From Lachnospiraceae bacterium G11 (GTDB lineage: Bacteria > Bacillota > Clostridia > Lachnospirales > Lachnospiraceae): 64,000 nt of DNA. The translations under genes and the position numbers were made by a program. This document shows, piece by piece, positions 39,266 through 48,861 of the stretch. The DNA is taken from the NCBI GenBank assembly GCA_900103495.1, contig FMWZ01000019.1:1-64000 (forward strand), written 5' to 3'. How positions within the stretch are numbered: position 1 is the stretch's first letter; each line of letters opens with the position of its first letter. The notes below the pieces were generated by a model that did not search any database, was not told the origin of the DNA, and worked only from the letters and a program-made list of their open reading frames with translations.

Positions 39266-41095
39266 TTATTCTATAAATTTGCAATGTACGGGATCCTTAC
39301 CGGAAAGCTGTCCGATAGGGAATTCAGTCTCTTCATTATTAACCTTTATCTTAAGATTCTTCACAGGAATACCCTCAGGAATAATAACCTGATATTTTAT
39401 GGCTTCACCCTTTTTTAATGTGGTTTCGGATATAATCTTTCCCTCGGACTCAACCGAGATTTCGGTATCATCATAAAGGGCAACAAATACCAGATTATCC
39501 TCTGTTTCTTCATCCAGGATCTCTGAATTATACAGTCCATACTTCATAAACTCCCGGGGTCTAATGAAAACAAAGCCTTTGGCATTCTTTGGAGCATCCT
39601 TAATAAATCTGGCCCAGGCCGAATATCTTTCTCCCACTGCAAAATCTGCATAATAGTACATGGACCTTGTTCCCGTGTCAGGAATCTCAAAGGTCTTCTC
39701 TTCCGTGAATTCCTCACCATCCACGAAATTGGTACATACGGCTTTAACCTCTTTATTGTTATCGGTGAACTCTAAATCAAAAATTTCACCCTCATCAAAG
39801 CGACCGATTAAATCTCCCGCGTAGTTATATACCTCATTCCAAATAGAGTAAACAGCGGTAGTTATATCTCCGTCATAATATATAAAGTTTGCTCCGTAGC
39901 ACTGTGCTTCAAATTCACATGTGTTTGTATCGAAGACATAGTAAGCTGAATTGTGGGGGTTAATATGTCCTTCGATGACTATTTTTTCTCCGACTTTGGT
40001 GCAGTCAAGCAAAGCATTGGCAGGGCCCAAATCCGTAAGGTCCATATCTATTCCATTATATGAGAACATAAGGCCATCGCCTGCCGCCTCATCATTAATG
40101 GAAAACTCCACATTGCCCTCTCCAAGATCGTAGGCTCCGTATATCTCCCTGTCCACCTCAGACATGGCAATAATCTTCCCGCTTTCATCCGCAAGGAAGT
40201 TATACATCATAAGGGGATGCTCCCCAGCAAATCTCTTATCTCTAAAAAGAAGAGATGTATCAAGATCTTCGGCCAGTTCATATGGTGAAGCCTCAAGTGT
40301 TTCCGGACTAAAATATGCCCCGATAAATCTTCTCTCCGTAAATTCGTTATAATCCAATCTCTGGTGAGAAATCATGGGCTGAAGCCAGATGTTTCTATCA
40401 TCGTTTCTCTTCCAGGCATAAGCGGTGAAACTTTCATTCTTTTTTGTTTCGGCTTTCACAGCCTTGTCTCTTTGACGCACAAGAACACAGCCTCTGTTGA
40501 TGTTCTCATATAATGGACCCTCGTAAGGTCCATTCCTGAAAATCTCAGCCATAACAAAGGAATCGCCGTTTCCCGTTTCCTCCAGCTCAAGATAGTCCGT
40601 ATCTCCTGCTGAACATATATAGAAGATTCCTCTGCTCTCGCATCTGTCATCTATATTTGCATATCCGGTGTCAGTACTTTCTCCTGTCTTCACACCCGTA
40701 ACGCTTAACAGGTAATAATCCGGTGCATCGGATTCGCCTGCGTACATTTTTTCAAAGCTCAGCTTTCCTTCGCAGGTGGTCTTATCAAAATCTCTTTCAA
40801 ATTTGAAGCTTCCGTCGGGGGCAAAACTGATAGAGGCGAACTCTTGGTTTTTACCGGTATCATATAATCTCCAGTCTCCACCGATAAAAGCCATTATCTC
40901 TTCCTCTGTTGACAGGGTGGTGGCCGAAAACTCTTCCGTTTCATCCGGTACTTCGGTGGGAATCTCTGTGGGAGTTTCAGAACTCTGCGTAACTTCCGAA
41001 GGCGTAGCTGCTTCGGGTGCGGGTTCTTTGCCGCACCCAAATAAACATGCCGTTAAAGTAAAACCTATTAAGATAAGAATCACTTTTCTTCTCAT
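39266..41095 (-). CDS. Large predicted lipoprotein of unknown function
   Basis: 609 aa. Signal peptide and lipobox ACLFGC (Cys21), then a Thr/Pro/Glu-rich tether (25-60). The rest contains no domain I recognise; it has alternating beta-rich stretches and a lipocalin-like opening (EEIMAFIGGDWRLYDTG...FAPDGSFKFERDFDKTTCEGKL), resembling DUF-type stress-response lipoproteins. ATGA overlap with the MFS gene upstream, so the two are translated together. Confidence 0.75.
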   Translation of the reverse strand: MRRKVILILIGFTLTACLFGCGKEPAPEAATPSEVTQSSETPTEIPTEVPDETEEFSATTLSTEEEIMAFIGGDWRLYDTGKNQEFASISFAPDGSFKFERDFDKTTCEGKLSFEKMYAGESDAPDYYLLSVTGVKTGESTDTGYANIDDRCESRGIFYICSAGDTDYLELEETGNGDSFVMAEIFRNGPYEGPLYENINRGCVLVRQRDKAVKAETKKNESFTAYAWKRNDDRNIWLQPMISHQRLDYNEFTERRFIGAYFSPETLEASPYELAEDLDTSLLFRDKRFAGEHPLMMYNFLADESGKIIAMSEVDREIYGAYDLGEGNVEFSINDEAAGDGLMFSYNGIDMDLTDLGPANALLDCTKVGEKIVIEGHINPHNSAYYVFDTNTCEFEAQCYGANFIYYDGDITTAVYSIWNEVYNYAGDLIGRFDEGEIFDLEFTDNNKEVKAVCTNFVDGEEFTEEKTFEIPDTGTRSMYYYADFAVGERYSAWARFIKDAPKNAKGFVFIRPREFMKYGLYNSEILDEETEDNLVFVALYDDTEISVESEGKIISETTLKKGEAIKYQVIIPEGIPVKNLKIKVNNEETEFPIGQLSGKDPVHCKFIE

Positions 41096-42291
41096 GCTTC
41101 TTCTGCCTTTCCCTGAGTCTTGCCTTTTTCAGCTGAAATGCAAACAATAACCGCACCGACTATTCCTGTGATAACCGTTACTGTCAGTAACAGCGGAACG
41201 GAACCCTTGTCAATCAGGAGACCTCCCACTCCGCTTCCAACCAGCATTCCGATGGTAACCGTGGCGGTCATCAGCGACTGACCTCTGACCTGTTCTTCAT
41301 TCTCAATTGTATGGGCAATGTAGTAAATGCTGATTCCTGCGTAAAGTCCATAACCCAAAGCCTGGGTAAGCATGGCAACATATATCATGCCCATGTTCAT
41401 TGCCGTCATAAACAAAATGCACTTAAGCATAATCACAACGGAGGATACTTTAAAGAGAAAGCCGGATTTGAGCTTTCTGTTAACCATCGTCAGCCCAAAA
41501 AGTATGGGCAGCTCAAGAAAGGCTCCAAGAGATATGGCAAAACCCATATCCTTCTCAGTTCCTCCATGATAGGTGACTATCTGAAACATATAACTGTTTA
41601 AGAAATTGTATGCAATAAACACAAATATGTTTCCTATAAGAACTCCCGTGTACCTTCTATGTGAAATCAGGAATTGCCCCAGGGATAGATTGGTTCTTTC
41701 CTTTTTGGTTTCGTTTGTCTGCTTAACCTCCTTCACACCTTTAAAGTGGAAGGTTGCTATTGAAAGAGAAAGCAGGGTGAAGGCCACAATTCCTGCCAGA
41801 AGAATAACATCTTCATTAAACTTAACCACCAGCACTCCAAGGAGAGAAGATATGGCGGCATAGAACAAGGACCCCATTCCTCTTGCTATTCCGATATTCA
41901 CTTTAAGGCCCAGGTCTATAAAGAATAATCCTAATGAGTAAGTCAGTGATGTTGCTGCCTGGAGCAGTATAATAAGCATTCCATAGAACAATACCTTGGA
42001 AAATCCTGAGTCCGGCGAAACATACACGCCGATATAGCAGGCAATCATTATTGCAAACATGCTGATGGTCAGCTTATGAAGTATTGGATTCTTACTTCTG
42101 TCTGCCCATGCCCCAAGGATTGGCTGGATAATAACCGACAAGCCGGATCCTGCCGCAATAAGATAACCGATTTGTGAGCTGGTAAGTCCCTTTGCCAGAA
42201 GATAAACACTGGCATAAGCATATACAATACAAAAACATCCCCAATACAGCCCCTGAATTACGCAAAAGTGAATTGTAGGCCTATATTTCAT
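41092..42291 (-). CDS. MFS transporter (MFS_1-like/LacY-related)
   Basis: 399 aa with 12 predicted membrane segments. ASVYLLAKGLTSSQIGYLIAAGSG and ILGAWADRSKNP (loop 2-3 signature) fit the MFS_1-like group related to nucleoside/oligosaccharide transporters. Substrate unknown. It starts 12 nt after the LUD gene and overlaps the lipoprotein gene by 4 nt. Confidence 0.83.
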   Translation of the reverse strand: MKYRPTIHFCVIQGLYWGCFCIVYAYASVYLLAKGLTSSQIGYLIAAGSGLSVIIQPILGAWADRSKNPILHKLTISMFAIMIACYIGVYVSPDSGFSKVLFYGMLIILLQAATSLTYSLGLFFIDLGLKVNIGIARGMGSLFYAAISSLLGVLVVKFNEDVILLAGIVAFTLLSLSIATFHFKGVKEVKQTNETKKERTNLSLGQFLISHRRYTGVLIGNIFVFIAYNFLNSYMFQIVTYHGGTEKDMGFAISLGAFLELPILFGLTMVNRKLKSGFLFKVSSVVIMLKCILFMTAMNMGMIYVAMLTQALGYGLYAGISIYYIAHTIENEEQVRGQSLMTATVTIGMLVGSGVGGLLIDKGSVPLLLTVTVITGIVGAVIVCISAEKGKTQGKAEEA

Positions 42292-42303
42292 TCGTTCTTT
42301 CCT

Positions 42304-42933
42304 TTAGAATCCGAGATTATCGTTCACAAGAATAACGTGTATTCTGTCTTTATGTCTGGAAAATCTTGTAATAAGTATCTGACAGCAGATGGTGTCGGGA
42401 GATTTACAGTTAAAGCATGCTCCCGTTTTGGAACAGGGTGTATCAAGCCCGAATCTCTGGGCATTGGTGGGAGCCGCCACCTGTCTTGCTCTCTTCATGG
42501 CTGCGTCCACATCGCCACAGACCTTGTTCATTCCGACGATAAAGATTACCTTCTTGGGACCCTGAGCAATTGCTGATACTCTGTTGGAGTTTCCATCAAT
42601 GTTTACAAGGACTCCGTCATCGGTCATGGCATTGGTGCTTGCAAGATAAACGTCCGCATCATAAGCCATAAGCATGGCTTTTCTTTTATCCTCTTCCTCA
42701 TCTCTGTCGATGAAATTGTAGTTTCCCGCTTTTAATTCCTTCACAAGACCGATTTCATGGACACTCATTCCTCCACCCATGGTAACACTTGAGCCCTCGG
42801 GAATCAGAGAAAGTGCAATCTTAAGTGCCTCCTCTTTATCCTTGGCATAATAGCCGGTCATGTTTCTGGATTCAAGACCCTTAATAGTTTTCTGAGCCAG
42901 TAAGTCATTTCTTTTAACAATGTTCTCGTTCAT
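42304..42933 (-). CDS. LUD-domain protein (LutC/YkgG-like)
   Basis: 209 aa from ATG 42933 (MNENIVKRN), since AGGAGGG lies immediately upstream and inside the longer frame. The LUD fold includes SVTMGGGMSVHEIGL and a C-terminal Cys cluster (CSKTGACFNCKSPDTICC) that may bind metal. Other family members take part in lactate oxidation with LutA/LutB, which are not here; many stand-alone copies are of unknown role. Confidence 0.85.
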   Translation of the reverse strand: MNENIVKRNDLLAQKTIKGLESRNMTGYYAKDKEEALKIALSLIPEGSSVTMGGGMSVHEIGLVKELKAGNYNFIDRDEEEDKRKAMLMAYDADVYLASTNAMTDDGVLVNIDGNSNRVSAIAQGPKKVIFIVGMNKVCGDVDAAMKRARQVAAPTNAQRFGLDTPCSKTGACFNCKSPDTICCQILITRFSRHKDRIHVILVNDNLGF

Positions 42934-42972
42934 GTTTTCCCTCCTCATAATGATTAGCAGTTGCTTGGCTTA

Positions 42973-42981
42973 ATTATATCA
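42973..42981 (-). promoter_or_regulatory. Extended -10 promoter of the LUD-MFS-lipoprotein operon
   Basis: Minus-strand TGA followed by TATAAT (42978-42973), about 40 nt upstream of the LUD ATG. The -35 is weak. Confidence 0.5.
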
Positions 42982-42985
42982 GAAT

Positions 42986-43020
42986 TCAAATAAGGCAAAA
43001 GGATTATTTTCCTTTTGCCT
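42986..43020 (-). terminator. Possible terminator at the end of the exonuclease gene
   Basis: AGGCAAAAGGA (42993-43003) pairs with TCCTTTTGCCT (43010-43020), overlapping the last codons. On the minus strand it runs into a modest TTATTTG tail. Confidence 0.4.
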
Positions 43021-43960
43021 TTGCAATTTGTTTCTTCTTGTTATCTTTATATTTAACGTATTTCTCATGAAGAGTTCTGAAGGTTTCCTTGTCGATCTTT
43101 TTCATTGTCTTCACGCAATAAAATAAATCGTTACAGTCCTTTCGAACCCTGACTTTGGATTTCACATATCCGTGTCTGGGGCAGAAACCCACATAGTAGT
43201 AATTCTTGTGGTTGGGAGAAAACCAGCGAATCCTCTTAAAGGTACTTCGACCGCACTTGTAACACTTGGTGTTCATTACTCTCTTGTTATAGAGAAGCTC
43301 CTGCTTGGTTTCGAATCCTCTGGAGATGAACTTGCTGTATTTATCGAAATCAACCCAAACTTCGTGATCCTCATCCTTCGGTGCCCTGAAGGTATCATAG
43401 GATACATGAGAGTTGGCCAGCTTTTCGTCTATTCTTGCAAATACCTTTGCTGTGTAATAAGCATCGGAAAATGCTCTGTGGAAAGGAATATCCTTTTCGA
43501 TTTTAAGAAAGTCTACTGCATATTCGAGGGACTTTCGGCTTTTACCATCCTCAAAAGCAATGGAAAACAGCTTTTGGACATCAAAAAAGGCTATCGGACC
43601 ATTGGATAAGGGCTTCATATCATAGTAGCGAAGGTTGTTCTGAAGCTCTGACAAATCCAAAGGACCCCAGGTTCCGAACATATAATCCTTGCCGCACCAG
43701 TTAAGGAAATCATCAGCAACCTTGGTGAAGGGCTGACCCTTTTCAAGCTCTTCCATTCTAAGATGGATAAGCTTTCTGGTGATATGATGCATCTTACTGT
43801 ACACCTGAGGCTTAACAAGACAGGAGAATTCATCTATCATCACCCTGTCCTCATTCAGCTTTACAGCACCGACTTCCACAATTTCAAAAGTCAGATCTTT
43901 CACTGACTCTTCGGGAATTCCACTCTGATTCCATTCCAAATCCAAAATGATGTACTTCAA
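43004..43960 (-). CDS. DEDD-family 3'-5' exonuclease with a C-terminal zinc-ribbon-like region
   Basis: 318 aa. Residues 1-185 are an RNase T/ERI-1/KapD-like exonuclease: DLEW (Asp7, Glu9) for ExoI, GTWGPLDLSEL for ExoII and HRAFSDAYYTAKVF (His then Asp) for ExoIII of the DEDDh type. About 225-280 carry CYKCG and CPRHGY, a possible Zn-binding unit, followed by a Lys-rich tail (KYKDNKKKQIAKAKGK). Substrate unknown; structured or small RNA is likely given the basic tail. It lies just downstream of tRNA-Arg. Confidence 0.86.
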   Translation of the reverse strand: MKYIILDLEWNQSGIPEESVKDLTFEIVEVGAVKLNEDRVMIDEFSCLVKPQVYSKMHHITRKLIHLRMEELEKGQPFTKVADDFLNWCGKDYMFGTWGPLDLSELQNNLRYYDMKPLSNGPIAFFDVQKLFSIAFEDGKSRKSLEYAVDFLKIEKDIPFHRAFSDAYYTAKVFARIDEKLANSHVSYDTFRAPKDEDHEVWVDFDKYSKFISRGFETKQELLYNKRVMNTKCYKCGRSTFKRIRWFSPNHKNYYYVGFCPRHGYVKSKVRVRKDCNDLFYCVKTMKKIDKETFRTLHEKYVKYKDNKKKQIAKAKGK

Positions 43961-44005
43961 GCTTTACCTACCTCTCGGTATGTCGTGGTCAATAACCTGC
44001 ATAAA

Positions 44006-44077
44006 TGTTCCCTGGGGGAATCGAACCCTCAACTGCTCCTTAGGAGGGAGCTGTTATATCCATTTAACTAAGAGAAC
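44006..44077 (-). tRNA. tRNA-Arg (anticodon CCT)
   Basis: 72 nt cloverleaf: acceptor GTTCTCT/AGGGAAC (one T-G pair), D arm GTTA/TAAC with GG in the loop, anticodon stem GCTCC/GGAGC with loop CTCCTAA (anticodon CCT, reading AGG), 4-nt variable loop and T arm with TTCGATT. The T stem GAGGG/CCCCC has one A-C mismatch. CCA is not encoded; the discriminator is A. It lies 10 nt after the DUF3881 gene with no terminator between them. Confidence 0.93.
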
Positions 44078-44087
44078 TCATTCCCGA

Positions 44088-44972
44088 TTATAATTCGGGA
44101 AAGTTTATCATTCCCTGCATCCAGACGATACCTTTAAATCTTCGTCCAACTTCAGGCTCTCCGAAGAGGTCCTTCTCATTGATACAAACATCAAAGGATA
44201 CGTCATTGCAGACAACTGTCATTACATGAAGCTTCTCACCGGTGAGCTTGTTGACCTCTGACTTGCAGGCGGTAATCTCACCCAGCACCGAATACTGATC
44301 ACACTCTACTCCGTAGGGCATAAAGTACGAATCAACCAGACTGTAGACATCTTCATTCTGAATCCTCTTGGAGATGGATGTGTAAATGTCCATATCTTCA
44401 AGAGTCAGTGTCTCCAGCGCATTCTCATCTCCCTGACGGGCCTTTGCAATTAGTGAGCTTCTGTTCTTGGATTCTTTCCGACTTTTCTTCTTTTGATTTT
44501 CATCCATAAGAATGGGCAGCATTATCTGTCCGTTAACAGAAAGTCCTGACAAGGTAAGACTGGTTCCCTTCATGGGAAGTCTTTCCTCAGCTTGTATTTT
44601 AACATAATCCATCATATTCTGCAGGTAAAAAATCAGTGTAATTCCAAGTTTGGCATCATCACAGACTCCTGCATAGGATTCCTTTGCTGCGTTTCGCTCC
44701 ACGGAAATATCTTCTGTTGAACTGACTCCCATTCCCCTTAAGTAGGGATAGTAGTATTCATATACGAAATGGGAAGAATCATCGAATTCTCCGCACACAG
44801 CAATTCCGATGTTTTCGGCGAAATCCTTGCAAAATTCACCAAGCATAATATCTTCCTTGTTGGTGGTATACATGCGAGTTGAAGGATTCATAATACAGTC
44901 TGTTATTATTTCCTTAAGCTTTTCACGACTGATCTGATCTGAAAAACCAATGGCTCTCATATATTTATGCAC
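44088..44972 (-). CDS. DUF3881-family protein
   Basis: 294 aa from GTG 44972, chosen because AAAGGAGG lies 8 nt upstream; the longer frame overlaps this SD. Matches the Lachnospiraceae DUF3881 type as I recall it (opens MRAIGFSDQ; central YEYYYPYLRGMGVSS; C-terminal RRFKGIVWMQGMI). No catalytic motif seen. Lies between serS and tRNA-Arg. Function unknown. Confidence 0.75.
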   Translation of the reverse strand: MHKYMRAIGFSDQISREKLKEIITDCIMNPSTRMYTTNKEDIMLGEFCKDFAENIGIAVCGEFDDSSHFVYEYYYPYLRGMGVSSTEDISVERNAAKESYAGVCDDAKLGITLIFYLQNMMDYVKIQAEERLPMKGTSLTLSGLSVNGQIMLPILMDENQKKKSRKESKNRSSLIAKARQGDENALETLTLEDMDIYTSISKRIQNEDVYSLVDSYFMPYGVECDQYSVLGEITACKSEVNKLTGEKLHVMTVVCNDVSFDVCINEKDLFGEPEVGRRFKGIVWMQGMINFPEL

Positions 44973-45012
44973 GGATTTCACCTCCTTTACTTTATTTGTT
45001 AATTAATTGATT

Positions 45013-46299
45013 TTAGTTCTTGGGAAGAACCTTCTCCATTCCGCCCATGTAAGGACGAAGAGCAACGGGGATATTAACACTTCCGTCTTCGTTTACGTTG
45101 TTCTCAAGGAATGCAATAAGTCCTCTGGGTGTAGCAAGAACTGTGTTGTTTAATGTATGAACAAGATATGTTCCATTCTCGCCCTTGGTTCTGATGCCAA
45201 GTCTTCTTGCCTGAGCATCTCCAAGTGTTGAACATGAACCTACCTCAAAGTACTTCTTCTGTCTGGGGCTCCATGCCTCAACGTCACAAGACTTAACCTT
45301 AAGGTCAGCCAGATCTCCGGAACAGCACTCAAGTGTACGTACGGGAATATCGAGGCTTCTGAAGAATTCAACAGTATATGACCACATCTTGTTGTACCAG
45401 TCCATGGACTCCTCAGGCTTACAAAGAACTACCATCTCCTGTTTCTCAAACTGGTGAACTCTGTATACGCCTCTCTCTTCGATTCCGTGGGAACCAACTT
45501 CCTTACGGAAACAGGGAGAATATGAAGTCATGGTTATGGGAAGAGATTTCTCCTCAACAATCTGACCTTTAAACTTACCAATCATTGAATGCTCACTTGT
45601 ACCGATGAGGAAAAGATCCTCTCCCTCAATCTTGTACATCATGGCTTCCATCTCTGCAAAGCTCATTACACCGTTAACGACGTTGCTTCTTATCATAAAG
45701 GGTGGAATACAATATGTAAAGCCCTTGTTTATCATAAAGTCTCTTGCATAGGAAATCATTGCAGAGTGGATTCTTGCTGCATCTCCCATGAGGTAGTAGA
45801 AACCGTTACCGCTGGTTCTTCCTGCAGCTTCCTTATCAAGACCGTTTAATCTGTCAAGGATATCTGCGTGATAAGGAACTTCGAAATCAGGAACAACCGG
45901 ATCTCCGAATTTCTCAATCTCAACATTCTCTGTATCATCCTTACCGATGGGTACGGATTCATCGATTATGTTGGGAATGGTCATCATAATCTTTGTAATC
46001 TCTTCCTGAAGCTTGGTCTCAGATTCCTCAAGCTCTGCAAGTCTCTTGGCACCTGCAGCAACCTCTGCCTTCCTGGCTTCGGCTTCTTCCTTTTTGCCCT
46101 GAGCCATCAATGCACCGATTTCTTTGGAAATCTTGTTTCTGTTGGCACGTAAATCATCTGCTTCCTGCTTAGCACTTCTGTTTTTTGCATCAAGTTCAAT
46201 GACCTGGTCAACTAAAGGAAGTTTCTCATCCTGAAATTTCTTACGGATATTTTCCTTTACAATCTCAGGGTTCTCTCTTAAAAACTTAATGTCAATCAT
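45013..46299 (-). CDS. serS: Seryl-tRNA synthetase
   Basis: 428 aa, full-length class II synthetase. N-terminal long coiled-coil arm (about 25-105), then catalytic motif 2 (SPCFRKEVGSHGIEERGVYRVHQFEKQE, in part) and motif 3 (NTVLATPRGLIAFLENN). Charges tRNA-Ser. Only 24 nt separate it from the upstream HD-GYP gene, so there is no T-box leader. A possible SD GGAGATA precedes the ATG. Confidence 0.97.
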   Translation of the reverse strand: MIDIKFLRENPEIVKENIRKKFQDEKLPLVDQVIELDAKNRSAKQEADDLRANRNKISKEIGALMAQGKKEEAEARKAEVAAGAKRLAELEESETKLQEEITKIMMTIPNIIDESVPIGKDDTENVEIEKFGDPVVPDFEVPYHADILDRLNGLDKEAAGRTSGNGFYYLMGDAARIHSAMISYARDFMINKGFTYCIPPFMIRSNVVNGVMSFAEMEAMMYKIEGEDLFLIGTSEHSMIGKFKGQIVEEKSLPITMTSYSPCFRKEVGSHGIEERGVYRVHQFEKQEMVVLCKPEESMDWYNKMWSYTVEFFRSLDIPVRTLECCSGDLADLKVKSCDVEAWSPRQKKYFEVGSCSTLGDAQARRLGIRTKGENGTYLVHTLNNTVLATPRGLIAFLENNVNEDGSVNIPVALRPYMGGMEKVLPKN

Positions 46300-46323
46300 T
46301 GTATATCTATCTCCTAACTTTGA

Positions 46324-47376
46324 TTATTCAATAACTCGCTCAATAAAGATAGTCTGCTCATCAAGAAGATTTCTTATGATTCGCTCCTCATATCTGTTAC
46401 GGTTCTTGTCTTCAACCATAAGCAGAACAGGACGGTTGGGGAATTCGGCATTCTGTTTAATAACAATTCCGATTTCTCCCTCGTTTGTAAGTACTCTTGT
46501 ACCTGCGGGATAAACTGCAGTGAAGGCAAGGAGTGCGTCAACTATTCTTGAATCATACTTTTTACCCTTGGCATCCATAAGATACTCAACCGCAACATGG
46601 ACTTTGCTTCTTACTCTTCCCACGCCGCAAAGCATTTCATCAAGCGTTTCGCAGATGCCGACTATCTGGCATTCAAAAGGAACCACTGCTGTTTTCAGGG
46701 GATATCCTGTACCATCCAAAGTTTCATGATGATAGAGGATAACATCCTTGGCGATCTTCGGAAGCCAGGTTTCATTCTCCACGGAGCTGTAACCGTAAAC
46801 AGGATGCTTCTTATACTCGGACATTTCATTGGTTTCCATGTCCTCCACATTTCTGTTCACGTAATCAACCGTGATATACCTGAGTCCCAGATCGTGCAAA
46901 AGCGCACCGGCTCCGATACCTCTTATTATATCCTTGTCCAATTTTAATTTCAGAGCTGTCAAAGTAGCGAGAGTACAAACATTTATTGAATGCTCATACA
47001 AATCAGCGCCACGTTCTCTGATATCGAACACGCGTTCTGCAACGTCCTCGTCTGCGATGATTTCATGCATGATTTTCTCAGCAGTATCGCATAATTCCAC
47101 TAACTCTTCATTATGCTGATACGTGTGAGTTTCAAGGATCTGTTTTACCTTCTCGGTAAATTTCTCCTCAACTTCTTCTCGAAGAATTCTTCTGGCTTCA
47201 ATACTTCGGCCTTCTTCTTCGACATATACCATCGCCACGTGAAGTTCCTTAAGTCTCTCAATGTACTCTTTTCTTACGACACTGCCACGTGCCAAAAGGA
47301 AAGAATAATCTCTCGAGACTATGTCTTTGGCCAGTATTTCGTTTCCTGTTAACTGGTCAACTCTACAAATTCTCAT
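46324..47376 (-). CDS. HD-GYP domain protein, probable c-di-GMP phosphodiesterase
   Basis: 350 aa. N-terminal region of about 105 aa without a recognised domain, then HD-GYP: His161-Asp162 (LLHDLG), His191 (KKHPVYG), His216-His217 (YHHE) and DGTGYP (221-226). The family hydrolyses c-di-GMP; the full metal set suggests activity. A C-terminal 70-aa part (about 280-350) may be regulatory. First gene of a group running into serS. Confidence 0.9.
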   Translation of the reverse strand: MRICRVDQLTGNEILAKDIVSRDYSFLLARGSVVRKEYIERLKELHVAMVYVEEEGRSIEARRILREEVEEKFTEKVKQILETHTYQHNEELVELCDTAEKIMHEIIADEDVAERVFDIRERGADLYEHSINVCTLATLTALKLKLDKDIIRGIGAGALLHDLGLRYITVDYVNRNVEDMETNEMSEYKKHPVYGYSSVENETWLPKIAKDVILYHHETLDGTGYPLKTAVVPFECQIVGICETLDEMLCGVGRVRSKVHVAVEYLMDAKGKKYDSRIVDALLAFTAVYPAGTRVLTNEGEIGIVIKQNAEFPNRPVLLMVEDKNRNRYEERIIRNLLDEQTIFIERVIE

Positions 47377-47433
47377 ACTTTACCCTACCGTTTTCTTTTC
47401 CGACTATATTGTTACCAATATATATCGGCTAAG

Positions 47434-47946
47434 TTATGGCTTTGCCATAGCCATATCCAATGCCATTTTTTCCTCATCGCCGAGAGTAAGGGAACACTGT
47501 CCCTGCTTGATTTCCTTTGTATAGGAATAGCATCCCTCTGCGCTGTGAACGGAGTTCATGATAAAACCGTTATCATTCTCATCCAAAACTGCAAGTGAAA
47601 AACTTAACTGGCCCCCCATCTGCTGAAAAGCATCATACTTTACCAGACCAACCTTCTGGAATGCTGACTCAAGTCTCTTGTAAATATTTTTGATATCACT
47701 TTTGTTCTTTTCGGCAGTTGTCTTTAAGAATCTGTTGTCTTCATATAATCCGACAATTTCTTTCTCTAAGCTCTTGGCATCTTTGCCTCTCATAAACTTT
47801 GCATATTTCTTCTGAAGTTTGGATGTCTTGCTAATCTGCACAATCAAAAGGATGATGACGATTAACAAAACCACCGTCAATCCTAAAATTATATAACCGG
47901 GATCGACTCCGTCGATTCCTAGATCTCTAAATAATGTACTATTCAT
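47434..47946 (-). CDS. DUF4446-family membrane protein
   Basis: 170 aa. One membrane segment (about 19-42), coiled-coil region (about 45-100), and the conserved VGLVKYDAFQQMGGQLSFSLAVLDENDNGFIMNSVHS segment (in part) that defines DUF4446. It commonly follows parB in Clostridia, as here (9 nt gap). Function unknown. Confidence 0.88.
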   Translation of the reverse strand: MNSTLFRDLGIDGVDPGYIILGLTVVLLIVIILLIVQISKTSKLQKKYAKFMRGKDAKSLEKEIVGLYEDNRFLKTTAEKNKSDIKNIYKRLESAFQKVGLVKYDAFQQMGGQLSFSLAVLDENDNGFIMNSVHSAEGCYSYTKEIKQGQCSLTLGDEEKMALDMAMAKP

Positions 47947-47955
47947 CCCGTCCTC

Positions 47956-48858
47956 TTATTCTTCCGTCTTTGAAAGCAGTGAAACTAATTTGTCCAGTTC
48001 ATCAAAATTATAGAACTCTATCTTTACCTCTCCGGCTCCCTCGCCCTTGGAGTTGACAGATACTTTCGTTCCCAGTGATCTCTTTAGTTTCTCTTCTATA
48101 TCTTTATAGAAGACATCCATTTCATCATTGGATTTCTTCTTCTCTTTAGCCGGTTTGCCAAAATCTTTAACAAGCTTCTCAACATCTCTTACGCTAAGCT
48201 TGTCAGAAACGATCTTCTTTGCAGCCGCTACCTGCTTATCATTATCCTCGATTGCAAGCAAAGCTCTTGCGTGACCTGTGGTAAGCTCGCCATCCTCAAG
48301 CATTTTCTGAATGGAAGGGTCAAGCTTAAGAAGTCTCATAGAGTTGGTAACTGCAGTTCTGCTCTTTGAAACTCTCTCGGCAACTTCTTCCTGCTTAAGG
48401 TTAAACTCTGTAAGAAGTCTCTTATATGCCAGGGCTTCCTCAATAGGATTAAGGTCTTCTCTCTGAAGGTTCTCTATTAAGGAAATCTCCATGATTTCCT
48501 GCTCGGTAAGATTCTTGATGATTACAGGAACTTCCTTGAGACCTGCTTTCATGGCAGCTCTCCATCTTCTCTCACCTGCTATTATTTCATAATAATCTTT
48601 TCTGTCCTGAACAAGAATAGGCTGCAGCACACCAAACTGTTTAATTGATTCTGCCAGTTCGTTCAACGCATCCTCATCAAAATTCTTACGAGGCTGCTCT
48701 CTGTTGGGCTCTACCTTTGTAATCTTAACAATAGATTTGGGAGAATCGTCATTCTCGTCAACTGTAACCGCCTTTGTCTTTGTGTCGACCTTTCCTGCTT
48801 TGGGTGATGCGGAAGGAATCAACGCATCAAGACCTTTACCTAACCCTCTTGCTGCCAT
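47956..48858 (-). CDS. parB: Chromosome-partitioning protein ParB (Spo0J)
   Basis: 300 aa. N-terminal ParB CTPase with ENLQREDLNPIEEA and GERRWRA, central HTH (KQEEVAERVSKSRTAVTNSMRLL, in part) that binds parS, and C-terminal dimerisation domain. Binds the parS sites 1 kb away at 49831-49896. Coupled to parA, 3 nt gap. Confidence 0.97.
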   Translation of the reverse strand: MAARGLGKGLDALIPSASPKAGKVDTKTKAVTVDENDDSPKSIVKITKVEPNREQPRKNFDEDALNELAESIKQFGVLQPILVQDRKDYYEIIAGERRWRAAMKAGLKEVPVIIKNLTEQEIMEISLIENLQREDLNPIEEALAYKRLLTEFNLKQEEVAERVSKSRTAVTNSMRLLKLDPSIQKMLEDGELTTGHARALLAIEDNDKQVAAAKKIVSDKLSVRDVEKLVKDFGKPAKEKKKSNDEMDVFYKDIEEKLKRSLGTKVSVNSKGEGAGEVKIEFYNFDELDKLVSLLSKTEE

Positions 48859-48861
48859 AAT

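Noticed and set aside
46300-46323. T-box riboswitch before serS
   Set aside because: Only 24 nt separate serS from the upstream gene, too short for a T-box, and no stem or T-box sequence is present.
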